A DNA stretch of 64,000 nt from Diplonema papillatum (lineage: Eukaryota; Euglenozoa; Diplonemea; Diplonemida; Diplonemidae). A model generated the notes under the pieces. That model was not told the origin of the DNA. It saw nothing but the letters and a program-made list of their open reading frames with translations, and did not search any database. The stretch spans positions 124,001 through 188,000 of the forward strand of contig JAPJBO010000155.1 of assembly GCA_030068145.1 (NCBI GenBank), read 5' to 3'. This document shows positions 1-8,411 of the stretch, one piece after another (positions within the stretch are counted from its first letter, which is position 1; each line of letters begins with the position of its first letter). Made by a program: the position numbers and the translations under genes.

Positions 1-394
1 TCGCTTCGACCAGGTTCATGACGTCTGCAAGCGCATTCAGCAGGGGGAGCGGCAACTCCCGCAGTTCAGCCATACGCCAGCCATCCACCCCTGACGCGCT
101 TTTCTTCGGCTTCTTCCTCAGCAGAATTCGCAGCTCCTCCCCCGTGATTGTTCCGGCTTCCATCAAGTGTGGGCCGATGTGATCCTGGAACCGATCCCGA
201 AACGGCTCGTACTCCGGCTCTGGCCCGTCCTTGTACTTACGCAGGATAGGGTCCCACGCAGTGTTCAGCGCCTCGTCCATCTCGTCAACATTTGCAGTCA
301 CACCCGCCCCCGTTCGCAACACCCCCGACGGCTCAGCGCGTCCGGCGCAGATGGTTGTCAGACATCGTCTGCTCGCATCATGCTTGTTTAGCAT
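1..394 (-). CDS. Non-LTR retrotransposon reverse transcriptase, N-terminal part (runs off window)
   Basis: An open minus-strand frame starts at an ATG at 392-394 and stays open for 131 codons to the window edge. Near its end it reads KKSASGVDGW followed by an ELRELPLPLL segment. This is the pattern just before the fingers of non-LTR (LINE-type) reverse transcriptases, in which a lysine-rich SxGxDGW motif precedes the conserved helices. The catalytic palm motif would lie beyond the window. The first codons (MLNKH) come from a dispersed ~50-bp repeat, so the ATG may belong to that repeat rather than to the ancestral ORF. The other retrotransposon debris at 453-1755 is on the same strand. I see the motif directly; assignment to a LINE clade is not possible. 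It may be a truncated, dead copy. Confidence 0.6.
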   Translation of the reverse strand, partial: MLNKHDASRRCLTTICAGRAEPSGVLRTGAGVTANVDEMDEALNTAWDPILRKYKDGPEPEYEPFRDRFQDHIGPHLMEAGTITGEELRILLRKKPKKSASGVDGWRMAELRELPLPLLNALADVMNLVEA

Positions 395-436
395 TGAGTT
401 CTTTGAAGTACATGAACCACATGGATTAACATGCAC
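387..436 (-). repeat. Dispersed ~50-bp motif, copy A
   Basis: On the minus strand this holds CCATGTGGTTCATGTACTT followed by an AGAACTCAATGCTAAA segment. Near-identical copies lie at 1748-1797 (minus), 32554-32603 (plus) and 61372-61419 (plus). Copies A and B each sit directly before a retrotransposon-like minus frame that begins MLNKH, although the sequence after the motif differs. It may be an end of a mobile element or a recurrent insertion junction. Confidence 0.75.
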
Positions 437-452
437 TGCCTTGAAAGTCAGG

Positions 453-1755
453 TTATCGGATGACGTCGTCACCTGCCATTGCGTCGTCAAGGTCGAGCAT
501 TTGTGGCGCTAGCGGGGTTTGGCTTTCTTGCGATTCCAGAGACTGAGTCGGCGAGAACGAGGGCGGGCAGGAGTGCCCGTTTTCCACTTTCGAGGGCATT
601 GGTGTGCCCGTGGTCCCCGGTCGTTTCTGAGAGCTGCTTGCCCTCGGTACCTTCTTCTTCCTTCGATGCACCCCTGAGTCGGGTGTGGTCGCCTTCGTCT
701 TCTTCCGCTTGCGGCCGGCGATCGGGCCTTCCTTCGGGGTGCCGAGCACCCTCTTCTTCAGCGCTGGTCGTTCGCTGGTTCCTGGCGTTGGTGGCGGCCT
801 CTTGGTCGCCCGTCCGGTCGTCGCCGTCTCCTTTTTCGTTGCCGCGGGCGGCGCTTGCGCCGCTCGCTTTCCTACTGGCGTTCCCCGTTGTACGCCCACC
901 TGGGTGGGTGAGGAGGGCCTCTTCTTCTTGTTGCGTCCGGGGGTTGACGGGACGTTCGGTTCGTTGGACTGGTGGTGGCCGCGGCTGCAACATGCCGCCG
1001 GTCGCCTCTGCGTCAGCGTAGGGAGCCTCTCGCACTCTTGGCAGGTTCCTCTGCCATGCGTGCGGCAGGCATGATGCCCGCTGCGGCAACACGCCGCCGT
1101 CTTGCACTCGCCGCACTTCGTCGTGCTGTGCACTGTGCACACCGCGATCGGCTGCCCATCGTTCGCGTGGTGATGGTGCCGGCAGCACATCTCTACCGTG
1201 GGCACGTCCCTTCGGACGAGTGCTCTGCACGCCTCACACTTCCCTTTGTGATGGGTCGCGCACGTGACGAGTGCCTTCTCTATATCGACACCCGGCATAT
1301 GCACGGGGTCTGGGTGCAGTTGTGGTGGTGCTGGCAGGGCCCACCTCGCCGCTCTCCCGATCTGCCATCAGCCCGGCGTGTGCTTCCCGCCGGCGAATGT
1401 GTGAGTATGCGTCGCAGTCCCAGTAGATATGCTGTTCGTTCTCCGTCACGCCGCTCCCACAGTGCTTGCAGCTGGGCGCCTGCGGCTCAGCTCCGGCCTG
1501 CCTCATCCGCGACGTGAGCTCCGCCGTGTTCACACCCCCCGCAATCGCGACTCGAATTAGCTTCGCCGTATGCACGGAACATTCCCTCGTCTTCCAGAAC
1601 GCATTCGTGCGCTCCAAGTCGGCTCTTTCCAGCCCCTGATATCCTGGCCTTCTCGCCATCAGTCGGGCCCACGTCCTCGTTCTCAGGTCCACCCTCACTT
1701 CGTGCCCCCTCTTCGAGGGCGACGAGGCCAGCGGGTCGTTATGTTTGTTTAGCAT
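453..1755 (-). pseudogene. Retrotransposon ORF2 C-terminus (zf-RVT) with Cys/His-rich, basic tail
   Basis: Two overlapping minus frames (1755-1234 and 1304-453) appear to be one coding region split by a one-base shift near 1300-1370. The upstream frame contains CKHCGSGVTENEQHIYWDC, the C-x2-C-x(6-8)-H-x4-C zinc knuckle (zf-RVT) found after the polymerase in many non-LTR retrotransposons. The downstream frame carries three repeats of a C-x2-H-x4-C-x2-C plus CC-x(2-3)-HH pattern (about 1270-960), then a long Lys/Arg/Pro-rich tail resembling a nuclear or nucleic-acid-binding tail, ending at 453. The catalytic core is absent, so the element is truncated at its 5' side, where it abuts the dispersed motif at 1748-1797. 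The zf-RVT call is from family knowledge; joining the two frames is inference. Confidence 0.55.
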
Positions 1756-1797
1756 TGAGTTCTTTTAAGTACATGAACCACATGGATTAGCCTGCAC
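1748..1797 (-). repeat. Dispersed ~50-bp motif, copy B
   Basis: Second copy of the motif at 387-436, differing at a few positions. Read on the minus strand it forms the last codons of the frame at 2415-1765 (ending NPCGSCT) and the first codons of the retrotransposon fragment at 1755. Confidence 0.75.
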
Positions 1798-2415
1798 TGC
1801 GGCTGCCAAACATCCCGTGACACCGCGCAAGGTGGTAAAACGCTCTTTTGTTTTCTTTTCGATTGCTTTTGATGAAAAAAAAAAGCAACCAGAAAAAGCT
1901 CGCGCCCTGGGCATACCTGTGACGGGGATGGTCAGGTCGAAGGCGGACGCGAACGCCGCGGCGGGCGACGAACTGGCGCTCGCCCTAGCAGCGGCCCCCG
2001 GCGCCCCCGGGGGAGGGGTGATGGTTTTGGACAACGGCGGCGGCGCGGGCGCCGCGGGGTGCGGGTTGGCCCTTGCCAGGAGCACTTCCTCCCGCAAGTC
2101 CACGGCGGCGACGGCAAGGTCGTCTGCTCGGAGTGCCGGCCCGTGTCCGCTGTTCAAGACCAGGGTGAAGTCCCCGTCGAGCCAGCGGCCGACCGGGTCC
2201 AGCCGCCGCAGGCCGGCCGCCGCCTTCTGCTGTATTTCGGGCATGCGCGCCTTCGCCGGGAGCTTCACCCGCAGCGAGTCGCCCGCTTCGGTTACCACCC
2301 GGAACTCGACCCTTTTCCCGACATTCCCGCAGCAGCCGATGGAATCCACCTTGCCCGCCGTTTGCCCCGCCTGCTCTGCCGGTTTACTGGAAAAGGGATT
2401 TGAGGCCAAGTGCAC
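1765..2415 (-). CDS. Hypothetical protein, 216 codons, doubtful
   Basis: Open frame with no family I recognise. The first ~110 residues have a mixed, protein-like composition (a VEFRVVTEAGDSLRVKLPA segment that could be a beta-rich small domain). The middle is Pro/Ala-rich, and the last residues run into dispersed motif copy B, so the natural C-terminus is probably lost. Its position ahead of retrotransposon debris on the same strand would fit an ORF1-like fragment, but no gag or RRM motif is visible. The high GC of this stretch lowers the value of an open frame as evidence. Confidence 0.25.
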   Translation of the reverse strand: MHLASNPFSSKPAEQAGQTAGKVDSIGCCGNVGKRVEFRVVTEAGDSLRVKLPAKARMPEIQQKAAAGLRRLDPVGRWLDGDFTLVLNSGHGPALRADDLAVAAVDLREEVLLARANPHPAAPAPPPLSKTITPPPGAPGAAARASASSSPAAAFASAFDLTIPVTGMPRARAFSGCFFFSSKAIEKKTKERFTTLRGVTGCLAAAVQANPCGSCT

Positions 2416-2755
2416 GGGATCTGAGACTCAAGTCGGACACAGCGATTTTCCACTACCCGTCATGACAACACAGACTGAAAGGGAGACATGACACTCCTTG
2501 GAGGACGCAGCAACAGCCCGATCCTGATATACTGGAAAAGGGAATTGGGTCAAGTGCACGGGACCTGAGACTCAAGTCAGACACAGCGGTTTTCCACTAC
2601 CCGTCTTGACAACACAGACCACGGAGTCCAACACGTGTGCGAGGGGTAGGATGTCAAACCCACAAGCCGCACTGAAAGGGAGACGTGACACTCCTTGGAG
2701 GACGCAGCAACAGCCCGATCCTGATATACTGGAAGAGGGATTTGAGGTCAAGTAG
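2385..2755. repeat. Tandem repeat, period about 145 and 197 bp
   Basis: Units begin with TACTGGAAAAGGGA-type sequence at 2385, 2530 and 2727. Each complete unit contains GAGACTCAAGTC, CCACTACCCGTC and CACTCCTTGGAGGACGC. The second unit carries about 52 extra bases (CACGGAGTCC through AAGCCGCAC), which explains the longer spacing. No coding potential seen. Confidence 0.8.
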
Positions 2756-3825
2756 ACTTATTGGCCGAAAGATGCCGTGCTGTGCTGACAGGACGAACCC
2801 GGGGGAAACCCTGGTGGAGGTCCGTTGACGTGTTGATGCACAAGTCTCCGGAAATCGTCAGCAAGCTTCTCATCCGTATTGCCACATCGTGCGTCGTCGC
2901 TTCACATGAGGAAGTATCGGATACACTTACAGCCGAACACCTACCCCTCTATCCCAACCCATCAAACGTCGTTGCGACAAACCGACACCACATCAACGGA
3001 GTAGGCCAGCCACACGCTCATCGCTCGAATCTTGCTATTTTACGGCTGGCAGCCTCTCTCGCGTATTTCCTACAACAAAGCGAGTATCTCTCTTTCAAAC
3101 ACGCAAAGCCGCAGTACAGACCGTTGGATGCGCCGCCGGCTGAGGGGGGCGATGCATAGATAAGCAGAAGGTCCGTCAAAACATTCCTCCGGAGACGTTG
3201 TGTTTGGGAGAGGAAAAAAGGAGAGGGCGGCGGCCAAAATTGAGTGCGGTTCTTGGAAGAACCTGTTGCCTTACGTTGAAGGTAGTGGACGCGAGCGAGT
3301 GATGCAGCGCGCACCTCAGGACTCGAGTCTCAATTACACGGAACAGAACGTTAGTTTACTCGTCATTCTCGCGATTAATCCCTATTGTACTTCTAATCCA
3401 CGCCGCACAATGTAACCGATTCTGAATGAAAAGGAACACTGCCGCCGAGAAAAGGTAGCTCGTCCACAGCCCTGCCTGTTGCACGTCATGTCGAAACAAG
3501 AATGTGCTACGCACCGCACTTTCTATCTGAAAAGAGTTCGGCAATAGGTACGCATGCATACGCGTCCCCTACGCACTGAACGTGCGTGTGGGTGCCTGAG
3601 TTAAAAGCACATGTCTTGTAGCGCGTGTGTGTGCATGGATTACTTTTTGGAAACACAGGTCGTTCGAATGAACTCTCGCCGACCTCAGCTGTTGAAGATG
3701 TACGTGCTACACATAAAGCATGACACTCAGCGCAGGAAAAGAAAGCAACAGCGATGCTCCTAGTAACGGCGATAGAACAGGGCAGAGCCCAAGGCCTGGA
3801 CGTGCACGAAAGACAGACGCTCTAT
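2756..3825. other. No gene recognised
   Basis: Only short, unsupported open frames on either strand. This stretch is downstream of the GH7-like gene and would hold its 3' UTR. No repeat or RNA gene recognised. Confidence 0.5.
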
Positions 3826-5271
3826 TTACGAGAACTCGATATCGCGCACGATGAATTCGCCGCTGCCGGCGCAGTCGCCCGTGCACCCTGTGTGGCCGTC
3901 GAGCCACTGCATGGTGCTGTAGTCGCTGCCCCAGTACGACATGACGAGGACCATCCCGCCCGAAAAGGCCGCGGTCATGTTCCGCCGGTACCCCTCGCTG
4001 CCGCATGACTGGAAGCTGAAAGACCGCTCCGCTTGCGACAGGGTCACGTTGTACGTGTCGCCGAAGTGGACGCTGTACCGAAACGGCTGCATCGTGTTGA
4101 TCACGCAGCTGTCGTTGCCGCACATGCCGTTCGACTTGACACCGAAGCTGTTCGTCCCGCAGCCACCCTTGTCACACGACGAAACAAAGCCGCCCGGCGG
4201 CTCTGCGCATGTGTGGGGCGTCACCTGCATTGTGTGGGGGAGTGAAAATCTTAGATCAATGTTTAGGCAGAGCACTGCCTGTGTGGGGGGGGTGAAAATC
4301 TTGGATGAATGTTTAAGCAGTGTGTGGGGGGGTGAAAATCTTAGTTTAATGTTTAGGCAGAGCACTGCACTCTCAAGCATGGTTGATGCTAGCATCAAGT
4401 CTTCTTCGAAGAAGATGTTTTCTAGAAAAGGGAAGCAAAAATAGAAAAAGGTAAAAAGGGGTAGTGTTGGCAACAAGAGTCCGGCTAATCAATAGTAGAC
4501 GAGGTCTGACTCGGAAGAAAACTCTTGAATCGAAATCCGTGTTTCTGGACCGTGTTGTGCAACACAGATCGCGCAACTCGTGGCCGCCCGATGCTCGTAT
4601 ATGCTACAATGCAGGGCGTACACAAACAACATTCCCGGAGTCGGGGCGTGCGCTGACTAGCGAGTAATAAGCATCAACTGACAAAAAGGTGATAAAATTG
4701 ATAGTATTGTCAACGAGCCAAATTTCGTTTCGCTATACGATAGTATATCCCAACCTGGATATGAGCGAAACAAAATTTGGCTAATTGGACACAAAAATCT
4801 GACTTCTGGAGATAAGCGAAATTTGTCAACAAAGACTACCTGCGTCACATAGCGGTTCGCCTCCATGACGTCCATCTCCCAGCACCACTCGCCGTTCACG
4901 TCGTTCGCGTCGCAGTAGAAATCGCCGTCGGCTCCGCTGACCGGCTGGCCGTCGGACCCGATGGCGGGCATGTTCGAGAAGTAGAAGGCGGCGTTGCAGG
5001 AGCACCCGACCGCGCTGATGTCCGCTGTGAACGACACGGTCCGCCCTTGCAACGCGTACTGCGCGAAGATGTCGCCCGCGTACGTCGACGCGTTCTTCGC
5101 CGCGATCTGCACGCCCGTGTTGTGCTGCATACGGATCTCAGCTCCGCTCGCGCTGACTTCATCCAACGACGAAGTCGTGACCGCGTACCGCGTCACACTC
5201 TCCCCGGCCTCTCGAACCAGGACAGGGCCTACCACCTTCGCTACGGCGAAAAACAGCAGAACCGTTTGCAT
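3826..5271 (-). CDS. GH7-family-like glycoside hydrolase (cellulase type), two exons
   Basis: Exon 1 is 5271-4840 and exon 2 is 4224-3826; the intron (4839-4225, 615 bp) has GT-AG ends and phase 0, giving about 276 residues. Residues 1 to about 18 are a hydrophobic signal peptide. Exon 1 contains YCDAND, then WCWEMDVMEAN at residues 129-139: this fits the GH7 catalytic E-x-D-x-x-E, with E132, D134 and E137 as nucleophile, helper and acid/base. Exon 2 opens TPHTC, as in GH7 after the active-site strand, and has GMVLVMSYW and MQWLDG, typical of the C-terminal half, with many cysteines. GH7 enzymes cleave beta-1,4-glucan; usual length is 400-450, so this is a short version lacking much of the N-terminal region and several loops. 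Cellulose turnover or wall remodelling is inferred. More upstream exons cannot be excluded. Confidence 0.75.
4231..4412. repeat. Intronic element: three tandem ~48-bp repeats plus unique tail
   Basis: Within the GH7 intron, next to its acceptor. Units start with TGTGTGGGGG at 4231, 4280 and 4320, each followed by GTGAAAATCTT and ATGTTTAGGCAG-type sequence. After the third unit comes GGTTGATGCTAGCATCAAG and a CTTCTTCGAAGAAG palindrome. The third unit and tail (about 4339-4412) closely match 28186-28262 inside the intron of the first centrin gene. A weaker match lies at 63912-63990. Confidence 0.8.
4714..4784. repeat. Imperfect inverted repeat inside GH7 intron
   Basis: AGCCAAATTTCGTTTCGCT at about 4716 is mirrored by AGCGAAACAAAATTTGGCT near 4764-4782, with about 25 bases between. 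A short GCGAAATTTGTCAAC echo lies just outside, next to the intron donor. It looks like a small foldback or MITE-like insertion. Confidence 0.6.
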
Positions 5272-5483
5272 TTGTTTGCCTTCTCCCCCGCCTCTCTTTT
5301 TTTTTTTTTTTTCGATCTTCTATTACTCAGGGGCTCTAGCAGAAAAACGTGATTTTGAAGACTTGCCGGTCTAGCCCCTTTGCCGGCCCGGACCAGGAAA
5401 ACGAAGGTAGCCCGCTCTTCTTGGGCTTGCACGTGAAGAGCGAGGGAAATTGGGTCGCGACGATGTAGAAGTTGGAAAAGGTA

Positions 5484-5935
5484 GTCGCAGCGACAGTGAT
5501 AGAAGAAGGTTGTTGAGGCTCATGAGGGCCAGCGGGTTAAGGGCGAGCAGAAACCGGCGAAACCCTTTCGTTTCGCAGCGACAGTTGTCGATGCTCATGA
5601 GGGCCAGCGGGTTGAGGAAGAACAGCCATCACTGACGGGAGCAGAAACCGGCGAAACCTTTCGTTTCGCAGCGACAGTGACGGAAGAAGGTTGTCGATGC
5701 TCATGAGGGCCAGCGGGTTTAGGGAAAACAGCCATCACTGACGGGCGAAACCGGCGAAACCTTTCGTTTCGCAGCGACCCTGATGGAAGGTTGAGGATGC
5801 TCGTGAGGGCCAGCGGGTTAAGGAAGAACAGCCATCACTGACGGGAGCAGAAACCGGCGAAACCTTTCGTTTCGCAGCGACAGTGATGGCAGGTTATTGA
5901 TGCTCATGAGGGCTAGCGGGTTAAGAGAGTTGAAG
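5484..5935. repeat. Tandem repeat, about five units of 72-108 bp
   Basis: CATGAGGGCCAGCGGGTT (with small changes) recurs at about 5520, 5592, 5700, 5800 and 5903, alternating with AACAGCCATCACTGACGGG and CCGGCGAAACCTTTCGTTTC. Unit length varies because parts of the unit are missing in some copies. A piece of the same unit reappears at about 6960-6993, upstream of the OTU remnant. It lies directly upstream of the GH7-like gene; any regulatory role is unknown. Confidence 0.85.
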
Positions 5936-6269
5936 TATGGCTAAAGATAAAATGGTGTCACCTGAGGGGGTAATCTCAGGGCCGCCCACGTGATGCAGCG
6001 GCTGCCGGCTTATCCCGTGACACCTTTTATATGTACGTTATAGAAAGAGTAGCGTTGGCACTCTTACAGGTTCGTTCCCTCGTAGCTCGCCGGGAACGGG
6101 CACTCCAGTGAAACTGGGTTTGTTACCGTTTCAGGTTTGGATTTTGGGAGCATTGCCTCGTGTGCATTCTGAGACCTATTTCTCCCACGAATGGTGAACC
6201 AGCTTTGGTGACCGCTGTTCCGCAGAGTGGATACGTCGATATGCTTCCCGACCTGCGGATCGTGCTCGG

Positions 6270-6938
6270 TCATTTGAATGGGCGCGGACAGTCGACGAGT
6301 GGTCTGGTTGAGAAGAAGCTCCTCGTTCGGCCGTGGATGTGGTATGATTGCGTGGATGTGGTTGCGGATGCGGTTGAAGACGAGTCGGTGAGGTCGCTGT
6401 GCTGGCGCTGAGGTTCCGGTGAGGTTCGTATCTCCAGGTGGTCACCTTCGTCTCGCGCTGGGCTATCAGCCGGGCTACCGAGCCCTTGGCACCACTGCTC
6501 CGTGTGGCTTGCTCGAAAAAACCCAGGGACGTAGTCGTAATGCGTCACGCCGTAGTGTGCGAGCATAATTGCCGATTCGTCTTGTTGATCACTTCCGATC
6601 CGCAAGTACGTAGGGCTGCCGGTCCTAGTGAGGATGAAGAGAGCTATCGGCCGCTGGTAGACTACGTTAGCGACTTGGAGTGATGTGAGGTCACCCCACC
6701 CTTAGGAAGTTCCGACCGAACGCAAACTCCTCTTCCAGTGGGTCCAGGTGCGGTGGGGGAGGACTTCGTTGGTGAAGAAATCAGGGTTGCGTTCGGCGAA
6801 TTCAAGGTCCGCCCGAACAACGCGGTCGTTCTTCCCTACCGCCTTGCCAATTGCTACAAATTGGCAATTGCCATCCCCTGGTATGCGTACTAGGGAAAAG
6901 CCGAATGCCTGCAGGCGCTGCTCGGCGACACATTGCAA
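6270..6938 (-). pseudogene. OTU-domain cysteine protease remnant with in-frame stop
   Basis: The minus frame contains IPGDGNCQFVAI about 20 residues in, matching the OTU catalytic motif DGNCxFxAI (nucleophile Cys). A stop (TAA, 6704-6702) follows, after which the same frame continues with GWGDLTSLQVAN, a QRPIALFIL strand and YGVTHYDYV, the last matching the OTU motif with the catalytic His (HYD/N). Thus one nonsense codon interrupts an otherwise recognisable ~130-residue domain. The tail beyond PGFF (to 6270) is polar and unrecognised, and another frame with protein-like composition continues at 6273-6064. OTU proteins are deubiquitinases, and OTU domains also occur in transposable elements. 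A 17-base intron over the stop would be implausibly short, so I call it a pseudogene. Confidence 0.65.
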
Positions 6939-6999
6939 TTGTCGAGAGAACGAGCCACTCGCTGACGGGCGAGCAGAAACCGGCGAAACCTTTCGTAGT

Positions 7000-8411
7000 G
7001 TGCACAGCTGCTACTTTTGAGCTCACGACTCGGTGTACTTGCCGAACACCGAGCCCAAGAAGTGACAATCCAACCCTCTATGCCTAGGTCGGAGCAATGA
7101 GTAGGCTTTCCAGAGTTCCATCGTCCAAGATCTTTCTTAGCCTGTTCTTGCAAGGGATCGACGGCTGCGCGCCTTCTGTCCCAACCCAGCCATTTGATCC
7201 CTCTCCCCTTCGTGTCCGTGTGTCGGTCTAAAGAAAAGCGAAACGCTCTCCGATAAAGCAGTTTCCGTCAGCAACATGAGCGCAGAGCAGGAAACAACAG
7301 AAAGAACGTGCACCGAAAAAGAACGTCTTGTTTCCACCGAACTGGAGACCGACGCTGGAGAACTGCAGTACTGGTGACCTCAGTCGTCCGACTGGCTCAG
7401 AGCCAGAGCGACGCAGTTTGACACTAGTTGAGCTTTTGACAAGTCAGATCGTAATAAGTGGGGACTTGCTGTTCTCCGCATTTTCTCACAAAAGAGAGGA
7501 GGGAGATTTTTTCCGAATCCCGCAATAATGACCAGCGGATGTCCTGCTGATGGGTACTCAGCGTACTCGTGCTCCTGAGCCAAGGCACACGAGGTGGACA
7601 TCAGGACATCAGGACATCAGTACGCGAATGACGCCATACGTCGGAAGCCTCTGGACTGCGTAGTGCTATCAGTGGATGTCCAGCCAGAAGCACTTGGCAT
7701 ACATCCCATCCCGATGACCACGTAGCTGTAGGCAGTCATTTCTATTCTCTGCAGTATTTGAATGCGTGCTTGAAACGGACGGCTTCGGTGGACTGCTACC
7801 GCAGCCCCCTGGGACTCCACTCGAGGAGCAGAAGAGTGCTAACACAACAGCGGTCTGGTATGTGAGCCGAATGGAAACAAGAACAAAACCCTTCTCTCCG
7901 CCAGTTCACCGAAATTGAAAAATCAACTCGGTTGGAAACGGGATTCGAAGGGCTAAGGAAGCGTAGGAGGAAATGGGGAGGAAGTAATGAAGAAAAGAAG
8001 CGAGCCGAATACGAGATAGACGGTAACCACTACCAGGACATGTCCCAGGAATGCAAGAAACTCCAACCCCGGCAATGCTGCAGATGGGTTGCAGTAGGTG
8101 AAATCCAGCACATTTACCGCCTATGAGCTTGGCATAATGTTGCCATAATGGGGAGTTATCGGCATCCTGATGAGTACCACACTATTCGAGTTTGAGATCT
8201 CGCAACCTTCTGACAGCCCTGCCAAGTACCTCCCAAAGCAGGTGCTGATACCAAAAAAAAACCCCCCCCGATTGATCAGTCCTTTGTGGTTCCCGCCATC
8301 GCTGCCGTCTTCCGTACTCTGCATCTTTCCCGCAGTAGCGTTGAAAAAGAAGAACGTGTTTCTTGAAACGCTGTTCACAAAAAACGCTCGACCAACAAAA
8401 AGGGCACTTGT
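7000..8411. other. No gene; diverged left flank of the large duplication
   Basis: From about 7860 to 8411 this resembles 17380-17978 with many substitutions and indels. The stretch 8100-8262 contains a member of the dispersed repeat family also seen at 17637-17775 and 46925-47071 (elements such as TTGCCATAATGGGGAGT, CTGATGAGTACCACACT and AAAGCAGGTGCT). No convincing coding sequence. Confidence 0.6.

Noticed and set aside
387..436. Spliced-leader gene or relic
   Set aside because: The motif does not resemble the dinoflagellate-type leader, and no donor GT follows consistently at a fixed point.
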